Shown: positions 26,081 to 34,324 of the stretch, in pieces
How positions within the stretch are numbered: the stretch's first letter is position 1
Layout of the letters: the number at the start of each line of letters is the position of its first letter
Source of the DNA: an uncultured Pseudomonadales bacterium
Lineage (GTDB): Bacteria; Pseudomonadota; Gammaproteobacteria; Pseudomonadales; Porticoccaceae
NCBI GenBank assembly: GCA_943788875.1
Contig: CALSSA010000013.1
Span: 1 to 50,196, forward strand
DNA: 50,196 nt
Direction: 5' to 3'
Notes under the pieces: model-generated
Database searches by the model: none
Told to the model about the DNA's origin: nothing
The model's input: the letters and a program-made list of their open reading frames with translations, nothing else
Program-made: the position numbers and the translations under genes

Positions 26081-28042
26081 TTACTGCCCTTGATACCAAA
26101 TCGGTGATGTCCAGGCCATCTCGCGAATGGTTTCTGGGTAGGCACCATTGGTACAGACCTCTGGACGATCCGCTTTATCAATGGCTGCACAGTCATAGGT
26201 GTGCCAGCGCGCTGTTTCCGGCTCTACAGCTCGCAGATAATAATAAGCCGACTGAGATGGATCAAAATTACTATCGGTATACACCTGACACAGGCTATCA
26301 GCACCGGTCGCTGCACTGGCTACAGGGATGACTTCTGCGTTCATATTGCCTGCGGCATCGATCCAGCCCTTAATCAGATGCAGCGCTTCAAGTTTTTGAC
26401 CCTCTGGGTCTTTGGCCGCAAAGGTCAAGAATGAAGGCTTGGCAGATTTATCACCGGCACTGAGATCTGCCCCCATGGGCACGCCTTTAGCATAGGCCTG
26501 GGCAACCATATCACTGGCTTCACAGAGCCCTGCATCAAGGTCCCAGCCAGCAAACAGGCGGGGGCGAATTCTCGGTCCGGAGGTACCAAATACCTCTTTG
26601 CGCAACATGGCATCAAAGATAGCATCACGGGTATTTTCTTTGGCCCAGACACCAGCCAAACCGCCGGGATTGCCGTCAATGCCACTGGTTAGAAGACCAG
26701 GTCGCAGGCGCTCCTGAGGGGTTGATTCGCCAGTCACTGCACCATCCCAGTCGGATTCAACTAAGCCGCCGGGATTGGCAGAATGAGTATCTGTTGCCGC
26801 AATTACCCCCAGCTTAACCGGGTTTAAGCCAATCTTCTGCTCTTCTTTTAGCCCCACCAGCAGCGCTGAGCGCTGGAAATCTGTGGCATGCACACAGCCG
26901 GCGCCGAGCATACCATTGCTGCCATTGACCCCGTCCGCACATTCAGCGGTTACTTCTGAGGCCTGCCCCACCACCAGCCCTTCTGCTGACATATCTCTGG
27001 TGGCATAGGTTTTGTTTTCACCCATGCGGCGCACAGCTTCAATATTACACAGCTCGTCTGGAGCCCCAAAGACAGAACTCAGACCATTGATACACTCTGA
27101 ATTACCTTTATGCTGGAAAATCTCCATAATCGGCTCGCGCTTAAGCCGCGACTGGGCATAGGCAGCTTTAGCAGCATCTGTATCTTCTAGCTGCATATAG
27201 GGTGCCATACGACCATTGGCCAGATTGGAGTTATGGGGAATAGTCAGATAGTCACAGCCCAGCTCGGCATCGCAGACTGCATCCAGTTCACTCCACAGCT
27301 TGCTATCAATGGGGGCATCGATATAGCTGACGGGCAACGCAGGTACATTGTCATTTCTAAAGATAACATTGCGGTGGTAGTTACTGGTACCTGGAGTACC
27401 TGTGTATTCGTAGGCGACAAAGCTGGTGAATTCGCAGGGCTGGTTATTGGTATTGGAGGTTGCCTGAATGGTCTCCCAGGGAGACTGGGCAAAATCCCGA
27501 CACAGAGAGCCGTCGGCACCGCAGATTTCGGGGATACGTGCCGGGGTTTCGGTGGTGATTACTGTACCCAGCATCATCATCCCCATGCGCTGATCAGAGC
27601 GATAGCCAACACAGAACTCTGTGTTGTAGACCGGTGAGCCTTGGGTGCTGCACAGGGCGCGTTCGCCGAGAAATTCGCCATGGTCGGTGACGGCTAGAAA
27701 GTCCAGGGGACGATCAATTTTGATCCGCCCTGTGGCCTCCGCCTCGGCATTGACCGGAAAAAACGGAATCTCGCCACCGCGGGCATAGTTGTGAGCATCC
27801 TGTGGGGTTGCGCCGGTGCTGATAGCAGCGGCATCAAAGGAAAAGCTGGTGTGAACATGCAGATCACCAAACAGTGCGGTGCCATTTTCATCGTACTGGT
27901 CGCAGCTACCGGCGAGTACTGAAGTGCCTTGAGTAACACTCTTAACAGCCAGCTCTTTTGGCGCATCTGGATCGCTGCAGGCGCTGATAAAAAGCACGGC
28001 AGACAGGGTTGCAATCAATGGCAGATGTAATGACTTGTACAT
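26081..28042 (-). CDS. DUF3604 domain lipoprotein
   Basis: A large exported protein of 653 aa. The start chosen is ATG 28042 (AGGAG seven bases upstream), which gives a lipoprotein signal ending FISACSD. GDLHVHTSFSFDAA near residue 62 is an H-x-H metal-binding motif as in PHP-type phosphoesterases, and DFLAVTDHGEFLGE follows it. YLTIPHNSN, IAATDTHSANPGG and GLAGVWAKENTRDAIF are further family blocks. DUF3604 proteins are widespread in marine bacteria and have no settled function. A metal-dependent hydrolase role is inferred from the motifs. Confidence 0.9.
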   Translation of the reverse strand: MYKSLHLPLIATLSAVLFISACSDPDAPKELAVKSVTQGTSVLAGSCDQYDENGTALFGDLHVHTSFSFDAAAISTGATPQDAHNYARGGEIPFFPVNAEAEATGRIKIDRPLDFLAVTDHGEFLGERALCSTQGSPVYNTEFCVGYRSDQRMGMMMLGTVITTETPARIPEICGADGSLCRDFAQSPWETIQATSNTNNQPCEFTSFVAYEYTGTPGTSNYHRNVIFRNDNVPALPVSYIDAPIDSKLWSELDAVCDAELGCDYLTIPHNSNLANGRMAPYMQLEDTDAAKAAYAQSRLKREPIMEIFQHKGNSECINGLSSVFGAPDELCNIEAVRRMGENKTYATRDMSAEGLVVGQASEVTAECADGVNGSNGMLGAGCVHATDFQRSALLVGLKEEQKIGLNPVKLGVIAATDTHSANPGGLVESDWDGAVTGESTPQERLRPGLLTSGIDGNPGGLAGVWAKENTRDAIFDAMLRKEVFGTSGPRIRPRLFAGWDLDAGLCEASDMVAQAYAKGVPMGADLSAGDKSAKPSFLTFAAKDPEGQKLEALHLIKGWIDAAGNMNAEVIPVASAATGADSLCQVYTDSNFDPSQSAYYYLRAVEPETARWHTYDCAAIDKADRPEVCTNGAYPETIREMAWTSPIWYQGQ

Positions 28043-28064
28043 ATTCACTCCTATTATTATTGGA

Positions 28065-28080
28065 GGCCGGTGCACCGGCC
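28065..28080. promoter_or_regulatory. 16-bp GC-rich perfect palindrome upstream of the DUF3604 gene
   Basis: GGCCGGTGCACCGGCC is a perfect palindrome located 22 bp before the DUF3604 ATG and 80 bp after the HMG-CoA reductase stop, both genes reading leftward. As RNA it would form a stem directly before the ribosome site; as DNA it could be an operator. There is no U-run, so a simple intrinsic terminator is less likely. Confidence 0.45.
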
Positions 28081-28159
28081 GCTTCCCGCATAGTAGAACT
28101 TTTTGCTCTCAGCATTAGAACAATTATTGACTATAGGGTATTGAATTTATGGGCGCTGA

Positions 28160-29326
28160 TTAACGGTTGCGCCCAAGCGCATCATGACTGGTCACCCAGT
28201 CACCCGCCAGTACCGCACTCATTAGCGACACCTCGCCTGCCAGTACCGTGGCACCTATAATTTCCGCCAACTTATGCACTTTGCCGGCACCATCACAGCC
28301 GATCATTTTTAAACATTCCTGCTGGGTAGCCAGACCAGTACCACCGCCAAAAGTGGCGATAATCAGCGAAGGAATGGTAATAGACAGGTAGTAATTTCCC
28401 TCTGCATCAAGATCAGCATAGACCACTGCGGCTGAAGATTCGGCGACATTGGCTACATCCTGACCTGTGGCAATAAAGGCTGCGGTAATACCATTGGCAG
28501 AATGGGCACCCGTGTTATGGGAGCCCGCCATAAACGAACCGACCTGACTGATCGACCGGGCCTTATACAGAGCCTCGGCAGATATATTCATACTTTTCTG
28601 CAGCAACTCATTGGGAATTGTCACCTCAGCGATTACTCGCTTGCCTCTGGTGTGCAAGGTATTAAGAAAAGAGTGTTTCTTATCTGTATCCATGGCACCA
28701 GACAGCATATAACGCTCAATACCCGGATAGTTGGCAACAATCCATTCGCAGGCTACAAAGGTCGCTTTGCCGACCATATTTTGTCCGGCAGCATCGCCAG
28801 TGGTGTAGTTAAAGCGCAGATAGCGCATGCGCGCGGCGGCAAATTGCTGAATATTACGCAGCTTGCCAGAGCTAGTTGTCGTCTCAGCCTGGGCAGCAAT
28901 CTGGTCAAAATTTTCTTCAACCCAAACGCCAAAGTCACGGGCCTGACGGGCATCTTCAAAAATAAACACCGGCGCACGCTGCATGGCGTCATCGACCACA
29001 GTGACCTTGGCGCCTCCAGATTCACGCAGTAGTCGGGCGCCGCGATTATAGCTTGCGATCAATGTACCTTCGCTAGTGGCCATGGGCATATAGAAATCAC
29101 CCGAGGCGTGCTCGCCATTGACCAGCAGTGGCCCGACCAGGCCCATTGGCACCTGGGCCACGCCGATAAAGTTCTCGACATTGCCAGCAGTAGTCGCGGG
29201 ATCAACCGAATAGTGGCCTATATGATCTAGAGGCGTGGATGTTTTAGCACTGACAAATTCACGGCGCTGGCGCGCCATTTCTTCACTGTAGTCGTCAGTC
29301 TTATCTCTTGGGATACGATCAGCCAT
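28160..29326 (-). CDS. Hydroxymethylglutaryl-CoA reductase, class I-like
   Basis: The enzyme reduces HMG-CoA to mevalonate. The 388-aa protein lacks membrane helices. The catalytic set is visible: E86 in MATSEGTLIASYNRG, K217 in DTDKKHSF, D290 in ATGQDVANVAES, and H381 near the C-terminus (TSHDALG). ENFIGVAQVPMGLVGPL and TFGGGTGLATQQECL are further signatures. The DKK lysine context and C-terminal histidine follow the class I (eukaryote/archaea) pattern rather than the class II bacterial degradative form. No other mevalonate pathway gene is in the window. The start ATG 29326 has AGAG upstream. Confidence 0.9.
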   Translation of the reverse strand: MADRIPRDKTDDYSEEMARQRREFVSAKTSTPLDHIGHYSVDPATTAGNVENFIGVAQVPMGLVGPLLVNGEHASGDFYMPMATSEGTLIASYNRGARLLRESGGAKVTVVDDAMQRAPVFIFEDARQARDFGVWVEENFDQIAAQAETTTSSGKLRNIQQFAAARMRYLRFNYTTGDAAGQNMVGKATFVACEWIVANYPGIERYMLSGAMDTDKKHSFLNTLHTRGKRVIAEVTIPNELLQKSMNISAEALYKARSISQVGSFMAGSHNTGAHSANGITAAFIATGQDVANVAESSAAVVYADLDAEGNYYLSITIPSLIIATFGGGTGLATQQECLKMIGCDGAGKVHKLAEIIGATVLAGEVSLMSAVLAGDWVTSHDALGRNR

Positions 29327-29473
29327 ATTGCTCTCTTATTATTATTTTTGTTGGTAAACCACCAATATCCCAAATATAAACGCCTCAGTCCACCGCTTTA
29401 TGGCAATTTGCTATAAAGAAAGCGAGGTTTGCGCCCAGTCACTTCTGAGGATCAATGGCTCACCTAAATTATA

Positions 29474-29504
29474 TTGACACTATTACTGCCAATTTTGCTA
29501 TCAT
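29474..29504 (+). promoter_or_regulatory. Promoter for the haloalkane dehalogenase gene
   Basis: TTGACA at 29474-29479 is followed after 19 bp by TATCAT at 29499-29504, preceded by TGC (extended -10). Transcription would begin near 29511, only a few bases before the first in-frame ATG (29517), which supports the second ATG (29544) as the real start. Confidence 0.6.
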
Positions 29505-29543
29505 AAGGCTATAACAATGATATCTAATCCTCAGGGAGCCACA

Positions 29544-30623
29544 ATGAAAATTCTAAGAACTCCAGATAGCCGCTTTGACAAGCTCAAAGACTACCCTTTT
29601 AAACCCCATTACACAGTGGTGAAAACCCATGATGGCAGTGACTTAAGAATCCACCATATCGATGAAGGCCCAAAAGATGGTCCGGTGATTCTGTGCATGC
29701 ATGGGCAGCCGGTATGGAGCTACCTCTACGCCCGAATGATTCCGCATTTGGTTAAAGCAGGCATAAGAGTGATTGCCCCGGATCTGCCCGGCTATGGCAA
29801 ATCTGATAAGCCAGCAGCCAGAGAGGATTACAGCTACCAGCGTCAGGTGGATTGGATGAACCAGTGGCTGGTACAAAATGACTTTACCAATCTAACCTTT
29901 TTTGGTCAGGATTGGGGTGGGCTGATTGGTCTTAGGATGGTTGCGGATAATGGCAAGCGTTTTGATCGTGTGGCGATTGGCAATACAGGTTTGCCCTATA
30001 ACCCTGATGTGCCCGAAAGCGTGATTGCAAAAGTGAAAGCTTTTCGCGCCAGCCCTTTAAGGCTCAATCTGTTTTCTATGCAGAAACAGGTCAGCAAAAT
30101 GAAGGGTATTGGCAAAGAGTCCGGTGTCGATCTGTTTGCCTACTGGCAAAAATACACCTGGGAAAGCCCAGATGTACCTGCTGGTATTATTGCCTCCTCT
30201 ATGATGGAGCGGCGCAATAAGCTATCAATTATGCTCGAGCTATTTACCGGCTATATTGGTTTGCGCAATATCTCCCCTTTCCGTACCCAGCTAACCAAGG
30301 CCTACGAGGCACCCTTCCCAACGCCCGACTATAAAATGGGCCCCAGAGCCATGCCAAGTCAGGTGCCCACTATCCCTGATCAATCACTGGAAGCACAGAA
30401 AAAAGCCTGGGCATTCTTTGCCAAGTTCAAAAAACCGTTTTTATGCGTTGGTGCAGGCAATGACCCTATTACCAATGGTTTCGAAAAGGTCTGGCTGGCA
30501 AAGGTTCCAGGTACCAAAGGTCAACCCCATACCACTATTGGTGGTGGACATTTTTTCCAATGGGAAAAAGCGGAGAAGCTATCTGGGATATTGGCGGACT
30601 TTATAAACAAAAATACTGGATAG
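29544..30623 (+). CDS. Haloalkane dehalogenase-like alpha/beta hydrolase
   Basis: A 359-aa protein of the haloalkane dehalogenase type, which replaces halide with hydroxyl. The sequence shows HGQPVWSYLYARM (oxyanion/halide region; DhlA has HGEPTW), the nucleophile D123 in FGQDWGG with the halide-binding W124, acid D307 in GAGNDPI and base H336 in GGGHFFQW. The cap domain is long. ATG 29544 is preferred because GGGAG precedes it and the promoter leaves little leader for ATG 29517. An epoxide hydrolase or other hydrolase is possible, but D-W after the nucleophile favours dehalogenase. Physiological substrate unknown. Confidence 0.8.
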   Translation: MKILRTPDSRFDKLKDYPFKPHYTVVKTHDGSDLRIHHIDEGPKDGPVILCMHGQPVWSYLYARMIPHLVKAGIRVIAPDLPGYGKSDKPAAREDYSYQRQVDWMNQWLVQNDFTNLTFFGQDWGGLIGLRMVADNGKRFDRVAIGNTGLPYNPDVPESVIAKVKAFRASPLRLNLFSMQKQVSKMKGIGKESGVDLFAYWQKYTWESPDVPAGIIASSMMERRNKLSIMLELFTGYIGLRNISPFRTQLTKAYEAPFPTPDYKMGPRAMPSQVPTIPDQSLEAQKKAWAFFAKFKKPFLCVGAGNDPITNGFEKVWLAKVPGTKGQPHTTIGGGHFFQWEKAEKLSGILADFINKNTG

Positions 30624-30646
30624 CCAATAACGCCCTATATAGAGAA

Positions 30647-30682
30647 TATTTACACTTATTTAAAACTAAATAAGTGTAAATA
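30647..30682. terminator. 16-bp perfect inverted repeat after the dehalogenase gene
   Basis: TATTTACACTTATTTA and its exact complement flank a 4-base loop (AAAC), 24 bp past the dehalogenase stop. It is AT-rich and lacks a separate U-run, so it could end transcription in either direction or be a protein-binding site ahead of the next gene (start 30760). Confidence 0.55.
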
Positions 30683-30759
30683 GGTGCTGTCACAGTTATT
30701 TTCAAATAGAATACTGGTACCCTTCTCAATCATTAATCGTTGAATTTAACGGGACCATT

Positions 30760-31185
30760 ATGACCAAACTAAAAGCCTCACTGTGGCTGCTATTTTTAAT
30801 TCTTGTTGCTGCACCCATAGCGTATACAGGCTATCTTAATCAGGACTATTTTCTGCAGACCAACAGCCTTAGCCTGCTGCTCGAAAAGCCTGTCAGTATT
30901 GACTACAGCACCCCAGAAATCACTAATCTGGGATATTGGGTCGGCTGTATAGTTCTAACGTGGCTAATTGTAAGCATCGTTCGTTTGCCAAAATTTTTTA
31001 GAACTAGAAAAACAATCAAGCTATTAGAAGAGCAGGTAGCCAGCCAAAAGCTGGAGATTGCGCAGTTGCTAGAGGGCCAGAAAACTGCCCCAACCGAGCA
31101 ACCCTCCACAGAGGATCAGACTCAGCCTGAGGACACAGCCATAAGTAACGAAGCAGCAGTCGCTGCGGAAAAGGCTACTCTGTAG
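30760..31185 (+). CDS. Small two-helix membrane protein, LapA-like
   Basis: A 141-aa protein with hydrophobic helices at about residues 6-24 and 57-74, then a coiled stretch (KTIKLLEEQVASQKLEIAQL) and an acidic, Pro/Thr/Ala-rich tail. This order (two helices, short basic loop, coiled coil) resembles the LapA/DUF1049 proteins involved in LPS assembly control, but the match is by layout only. No partner gene (lapB) is adjacent. It is bounded by the inverted repeat upstream and a bidirectional terminator downstream. Confidence 0.5.
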   Translation: MTKLKASLWLLFLILVAAPIAYTGYLNQDYFLQTNSLSLLLEKPVSIDYSTPEITNLGYWVGCIVLTWLIVSIVRLPKFFRTRKTIKLLEEQVASQKLEIAQLLEGQKTAPTEQPSTEDQTQPEDTAISNEAAVAAEKATL

Positions 31186-31194
31186 GCATAAAAA

Positions 31195-31229
31195 AACCCA
31201 GAGATGATTCTCGAAATCAACTCTGGGTT
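31195..31229. terminator. Bidirectional intrinsic terminator between convergent genes
   Basis: AACCCAGAG pairs with CTCTGGGTT (9 bp), extended by TGATT/AATCA across one mismatch, with loop CTCGA. A run of A before the left arm gives a U-run for leftward transcripts, and TTGTTCTT follows for rightward ones. It ends both the LapA-like gene (+) and the long tad operon (-). Confidence 0.85.
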
Positions 31230-31253
31230 GTTCTTGAACCTAGTAACACTGTT

Positions 31254-31604
31254 TTACTTAGCGCTATCGGCCTCTTCTGCAGGGGCTTCAACCGCAGCTT
31301 CTACAACTTCAGCTTCTGCAACTGGCTCTACTTCTGGCCAGGAACTGAACGGGAAAGGTTTCTCTTCAGTTGTATAAGTAAGAAAGCTAACAATCTCATG
31401 GATAAAATGAGCCAAGCCAGATCCCAATTTCTGCACATTACCATTTTGACCACCGGTAACGACAGCAAACAAAGCCTGCACTAAAACCACAACTCCAATA
31501 ACAAAGCTTGCAACATTAAAAATTACAGTAAACAAAATCATATAAATGATACGAGTCCACTGATTGACATTCTTAAGGTTGTTTTTTATATCCGCCTGAT
31601 CCAT
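31254..31604 (-). CDS. DUF4389 membrane protein at the end of the tad operon
   Basis: A 116-aa protein. A hydrophobic region at about residues 20-48 (IIYMILFTVIFNVASFVIGV) fits one to two membrane helices. FIHEIVSFLTYTTEEKPFPF is the DUF4389 signature, and the tail is acidic and Ala/Glu-rich. ATG 31604 is preferred over 31616 because GGAG sits seven bases before it. The function of the family is unknown. It reads in the same direction as the tad genes, 40 bp after the TadE stop, and ends at the terminator. Confidence 0.8.
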   Translation of the reverse strand: MDQADIKNNLKNVNQWTRIIYMILFTVIFNVASFVIGVVVLVQALFAVVTGGQNGNVQKLGSGLAHFIHEIVSFLTYTTEEKPFPFSSWPEVEPVAEAEVVEAAVEAPAEEADSAK

Positions 31605-31644
31605 ATTATTCTCCATCTAAAGTTTTAAAAGTTGATTTTCCCAT

Positions 31645-32502
31645 CTAAGGGCACGACATATGCTCTCCATTGCACATTAATTCTCCAAATTTATCACCAT
31701 TGTCTTCCTCAAATGCAGGAGACTGCATACGCACTATAGTCTCTGAAAAAAGAACAAATCCGGTAGACCCCGCAGATCTATCATTAGCGCCATCACGCCC
31801 AGCACAGAGCTCATCATAGCTCGCTAAAATGGGCTTCCTTGATGCAGTTTCATTGACGATCCCACGATTCTGATCGGCAAATCTAGGGTCGATTGTGCTG
31901 CCAAAACTGTTGGCTTGCGCGGCGTTACTGTTGCTATTTATCTGACTCAGGCTGGCAATAATTTTATTTACAATTGGCACCATCAATCGGTAGCAATACT
32001 GTACGCGGATTTTCAGCAGGTTGGCATCCTGTAGATTGGCCCCATCAAAGTCATCATTGTCAGGGCGAAACATCAGATTGTCGTTGGGTATTTCAATGGT
32101 ACCATCCGCATTCACATTAGACGCATTTTGCGAAAATGCAGCAGCTGTAGGACTCAAGCGAATAATCCTTGTATAACCATCAACTTCACTCTTGGCATCA
32201 CGACGGGTAGCATTACTATCCACACCTTTCGCAATATCATACTTAATACCATCCAGATCGCTGGACGATGTATAGAGAGGCGCAAGGCCGCGAATCAAAC
32301 CGCGGCGCAGGGAACTGTAGGTCGCGTTATTAGTGGCAGCCAGCCGAGCTGCTTGAAACGTAGCATAGTTTAATGTCACCTTGGCTGAGTAGATCAAACC
32401 GATTTGAATGGTGCCAAAAATCAGTAATATAAGAACTGGAATAACGATAACGAACTCAGTCATAGCGTGACCATTCTGAGACTTGCTCGACCTATTAATC
32501 AT
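31645..32502 (-). CDS. tadE: TadE-like pseudopilin
   Basis: A 285-aa protein with a prepilin-type N-terminus: NGHAMTEFVIVIPVLILLIF. Cleavage after the glycine would place glutamate at +5, as in type IVb pilins. The hydrophobic helix is followed by VTLNYATFQAARLAAT, the TadE-family continuation. The C-terminal domain is large and extracytoplasmic, with paired cysteines (QYCYRL, DELCAGRD, GELMCNGEHMSC). TadE proteins are minor pilins needed for Flp pilus assembly. The gene overlaps the TPR gene by 8 bp. Confidence 0.82.
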   Translation of the reverse strand: MINRSSKSQNGHAMTEFVIVIPVLILLIFGTIQIGLIYSAKVTLNYATFQAARLAATNNATYSSLRRGLIRGLAPLYTSSSDLDGIKYDIAKGVDSNATRRDAKSEVDGYTRIIRLSPTAAAFSQNASNVNADGTIEIPNDNLMFRPDNDDFDGANLQDANLLKIRVQYCYRLMVPIVNKIIASLSQINSNSNAAQANSFGSTIDPRFADQNRGIVNETASRKPILASYDELCAGRDGANDRSAGSTGFVLFSETIVRMQSPAFEEDNGDKFGELMCNGEHMSCP

Positions 32503-33055
32503 TGACCGCAGAGCCCTTATCTTTCAGTTCTTTATCGGTCACTTCAGTTGTCACTGCAGGCAAGCTCTGTGGCACCCCAGCACTTCGCTGAGCCTCAGAT
32601 TTGATAGTGATTGAAAACGCCTCCAAAACCACCTGCGACAATGTGCGCATGGCGTCCATTGAGCTATCCGCCGGATCAATATAACTACCCATCTCAGCCA
32701 TGGTCTGACCTAACATCTGGGCCTGAATAAGCCCTAGGTTGTACCATGCACTGTTGTAATAAGGGTCTCTCGCTAACGCCTCTTTATAAGCCAGGATGGC
32801 ATCGTCCTGACGAAGATTCCGCGCATGACAGTTTCCAATACGCAGCAAACTCTTGGCATTTTTCGGCAATTGCATTGCCAGTAGACGGTACATTGCAATG
32901 GCCTCATCACAACGGTTTTCAATATAAGCTTTATCTGCACTGCTATCGAGCGCCAACACATCTCCAGTGTTGCTAACCGGGGTAACACAGCCGCATAGAA
33001 CCAGCAGCAGAGCTGCCAAAGTCACTCTGACGGATGATTTCACTATGATACGCAA
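32495..33055 (-). CDS. tadD: TPR lipoprotein, TadD-like
   Basis: A 186-aa protein with a lipoprotein signal (LAALLLVLCGCVTPV). It has two TPR-like units at about residues 50-120: CDEAIAMYRLLAMQLPKNAK, then QDDAILAYKEALARDPYYNS and WYNLGLIQAQM. TadD is the TPR lipoprotein of tad loci that supports secretin assembly, and the position next to tadC/tadE fits. It is shorter than many TadD proteins (about 250 aa). It overlaps its neighbours by 13 and 8 bp. Confidence 0.75.
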   Translation of the reverse strand: MRIIVKSSVRVTLAALLLVLCGCVTPVSNTGDVLALDSSADKAYIENRCDEAIAMYRLLAMQLPKNAKSLLRIGNCHARNLRQDDAILAYKEALARDPYYNSAWYNLGLIQAQMLGQTMAEMGSYIDPADSSMDAMRTLSQVVLEAFSITIKSEAQRSAGVPQSLPAVTTEVTDKELKDKGSAVND

Positions 33056-33405
33056 TTGACGTTATCTCCTAGTTGAATGCCGAGCAGATCCACCTGACCC
33101 TGCCCCAACTCAATCACTGACCTCGCAGACCAGCACGCATTGAAACGCCAGGGCCGCATGTCCTTAATGACGCGTAGGACATTATTGTTTTTGTCCAAAT
33201 ATAGAACATCAATATTAAAAGCCATAAAAAAACTATGAATAGAATTACAGCTATTAATCCATAGCCCTGTATTAGGTGCTAATGCATCTGCCCCAAGCAA
33301 ACCGCGCATTCTCTCAAGCATCGTTTCAGTTCGCTGCATCCGAGCAACCGAGCAGATCAAGATTTGCTCGGAGCCGCGAAAAATCTGGATGGCCGAGGTC
33401 TTCAT
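33043..33405 (-). CDS. DUF192 family protein within the tad operon
   Basis: About 120 aa from ATG 33405, which lies just after the tadC stop (GGATG upstream). The open frame reaches 33450 but would overlap tadC. ERMRGLLGADALAPNTGLWI, IHSFFMAFNIDVLYLD and VIKDMRPWRF follow the DUF192 pattern (MRGLM, G-W, IHTFFM, IDVLFLD). The final residues ELGQGQVDLLGIQLGD also fit. Members are small and often exported, but no signal peptide is seen here. A DUF192 gene is found in tad loci of several proteobacteria; its role there is unknown. Confidence 0.82.
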   Translation of the reverse strand: MKTSAIQIFRGSEQILICSVARMQRTETMLERMRGLLGADALAPNTGLWINSCNSIHSFFMAFNIDVLYLDKNNNVLRVIKDMRPWRFNACWSARSVIELGQGQVDLLGIQLGDNVNCVS

Positions 33406-33415
33406 AAAGCATCCA

Positions 33416-34297
33416 TTATAGAGTGCCCTGCTCCATAAATTTAACCACAATGGGGAACAACAAAATAATAAATGTCAGAGGAAATATAAACAGAACCAGA
33501 GGTACTACCAATTTTACTGGTGCCTCCATTGCCATTTTTTCTGCTCGCTGAAAACGCTCTGTCAGGCGCTGTTCAGCTTGAATGACCAGAGTTTCTTTAA
33601 TACTTGATCCCATTCGTTCAGCTTGAATTACAGCCCGTACAAAAATAGATATATCATTAATATCTACTCGCTTCTCAAGCCTAGTTAATGCGTCTGCCCT
33701 AGTCTCGCCCGAATTAATATCTCGCAACACAATACGGAATTCGTTACGCATTGCTCCTTTAGGGCCTTTCTCAACTGACTGTTTTAGCGCACCAGCAAAA
33801 TTGAGACCAGCATCAACACACATACTTAAATACTCTAAATATACTGGCAGATTGCGCACTAATTCAGAGTCACGCTTGGCTCTGGTATCACGCATCCATA
33901 GTTCCGGAAGAATCGCACCAACCAATGCCAATAAGAGCAGTATTGCTGGGTCTGAGCTACCCGAAGTGGACATAGCAAACCAGCCCAAAGCCGGAAACAA
34001 GATCACAAACACTATAGTTGATGAAATAAATTCACCAGGGCTCACAGCAAAACTGACGCCATTTTTTTGTAATTTGGCATCCGTACTTTCAATGATTTTA
34101 GCTGGCAGATTAGATGCCAAAAAAAAGTCGACAAAGTTAATTAACGGCCACACCATCTTCATAAATGCAGGTGGGGTGTCCATACCCGTTCGGCTCTCAC
34201 CATCCAGCATATAAGCAATTTTGGAGATCCCAAGTACAAGGGCGGTTACTGCGATCCAGACGGTCAGTCCCGCTGAGCCTAAAATTATATCTTCCAT
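33416..34297 (-). CDS. tadC: Tad inner-membrane platform protein TadC
   Basis: A 293-aa protein of the type II secretion F family. It shows hydrophobic segments near the N-terminus, then the cytoplasmic GspF domain (VYLEYLSMCVDAGLNFAGAL, IVLRDINSGETRADALTRLE, RVDINDISIFVRAVIQAERM, EQRLTERFQRAEKMAMEAPV), and last helices with LVLFIFPLTFIILLFPIVV. TadC pairs with TadB to form the platform for the TadA motor. It lies 27 bp after tadB. Confidence 0.92.
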   Translation of the reverse strand: MEDIILGSAGLTVWIAVTALVLGISKIAYMLDGESRTGMDTPPAFMKMVWPLINFVDFFLASNLPAKIIESTDAKLQKNGVSFAVSPGEFISSTIVFVILFPALGWFAMSTSGSSDPAILLLLALVGAILPELWMRDTRAKRDSELVRNLPVYLEYLSMCVDAGLNFAGALKQSVEKGPKGAMRNEFRIVLRDINSGETRADALTRLEKRVDINDISIFVRAVIQAERMGSSIKETLVIQAEQRLTERFQRAEKMAMEAPVKLVVPLVLFIFPLTFIILLFPIVVKFMEQGTL

Positions 34298-34324
34298 ATC
34301 AAATCTCTGTTGCTATAAGTGCAA

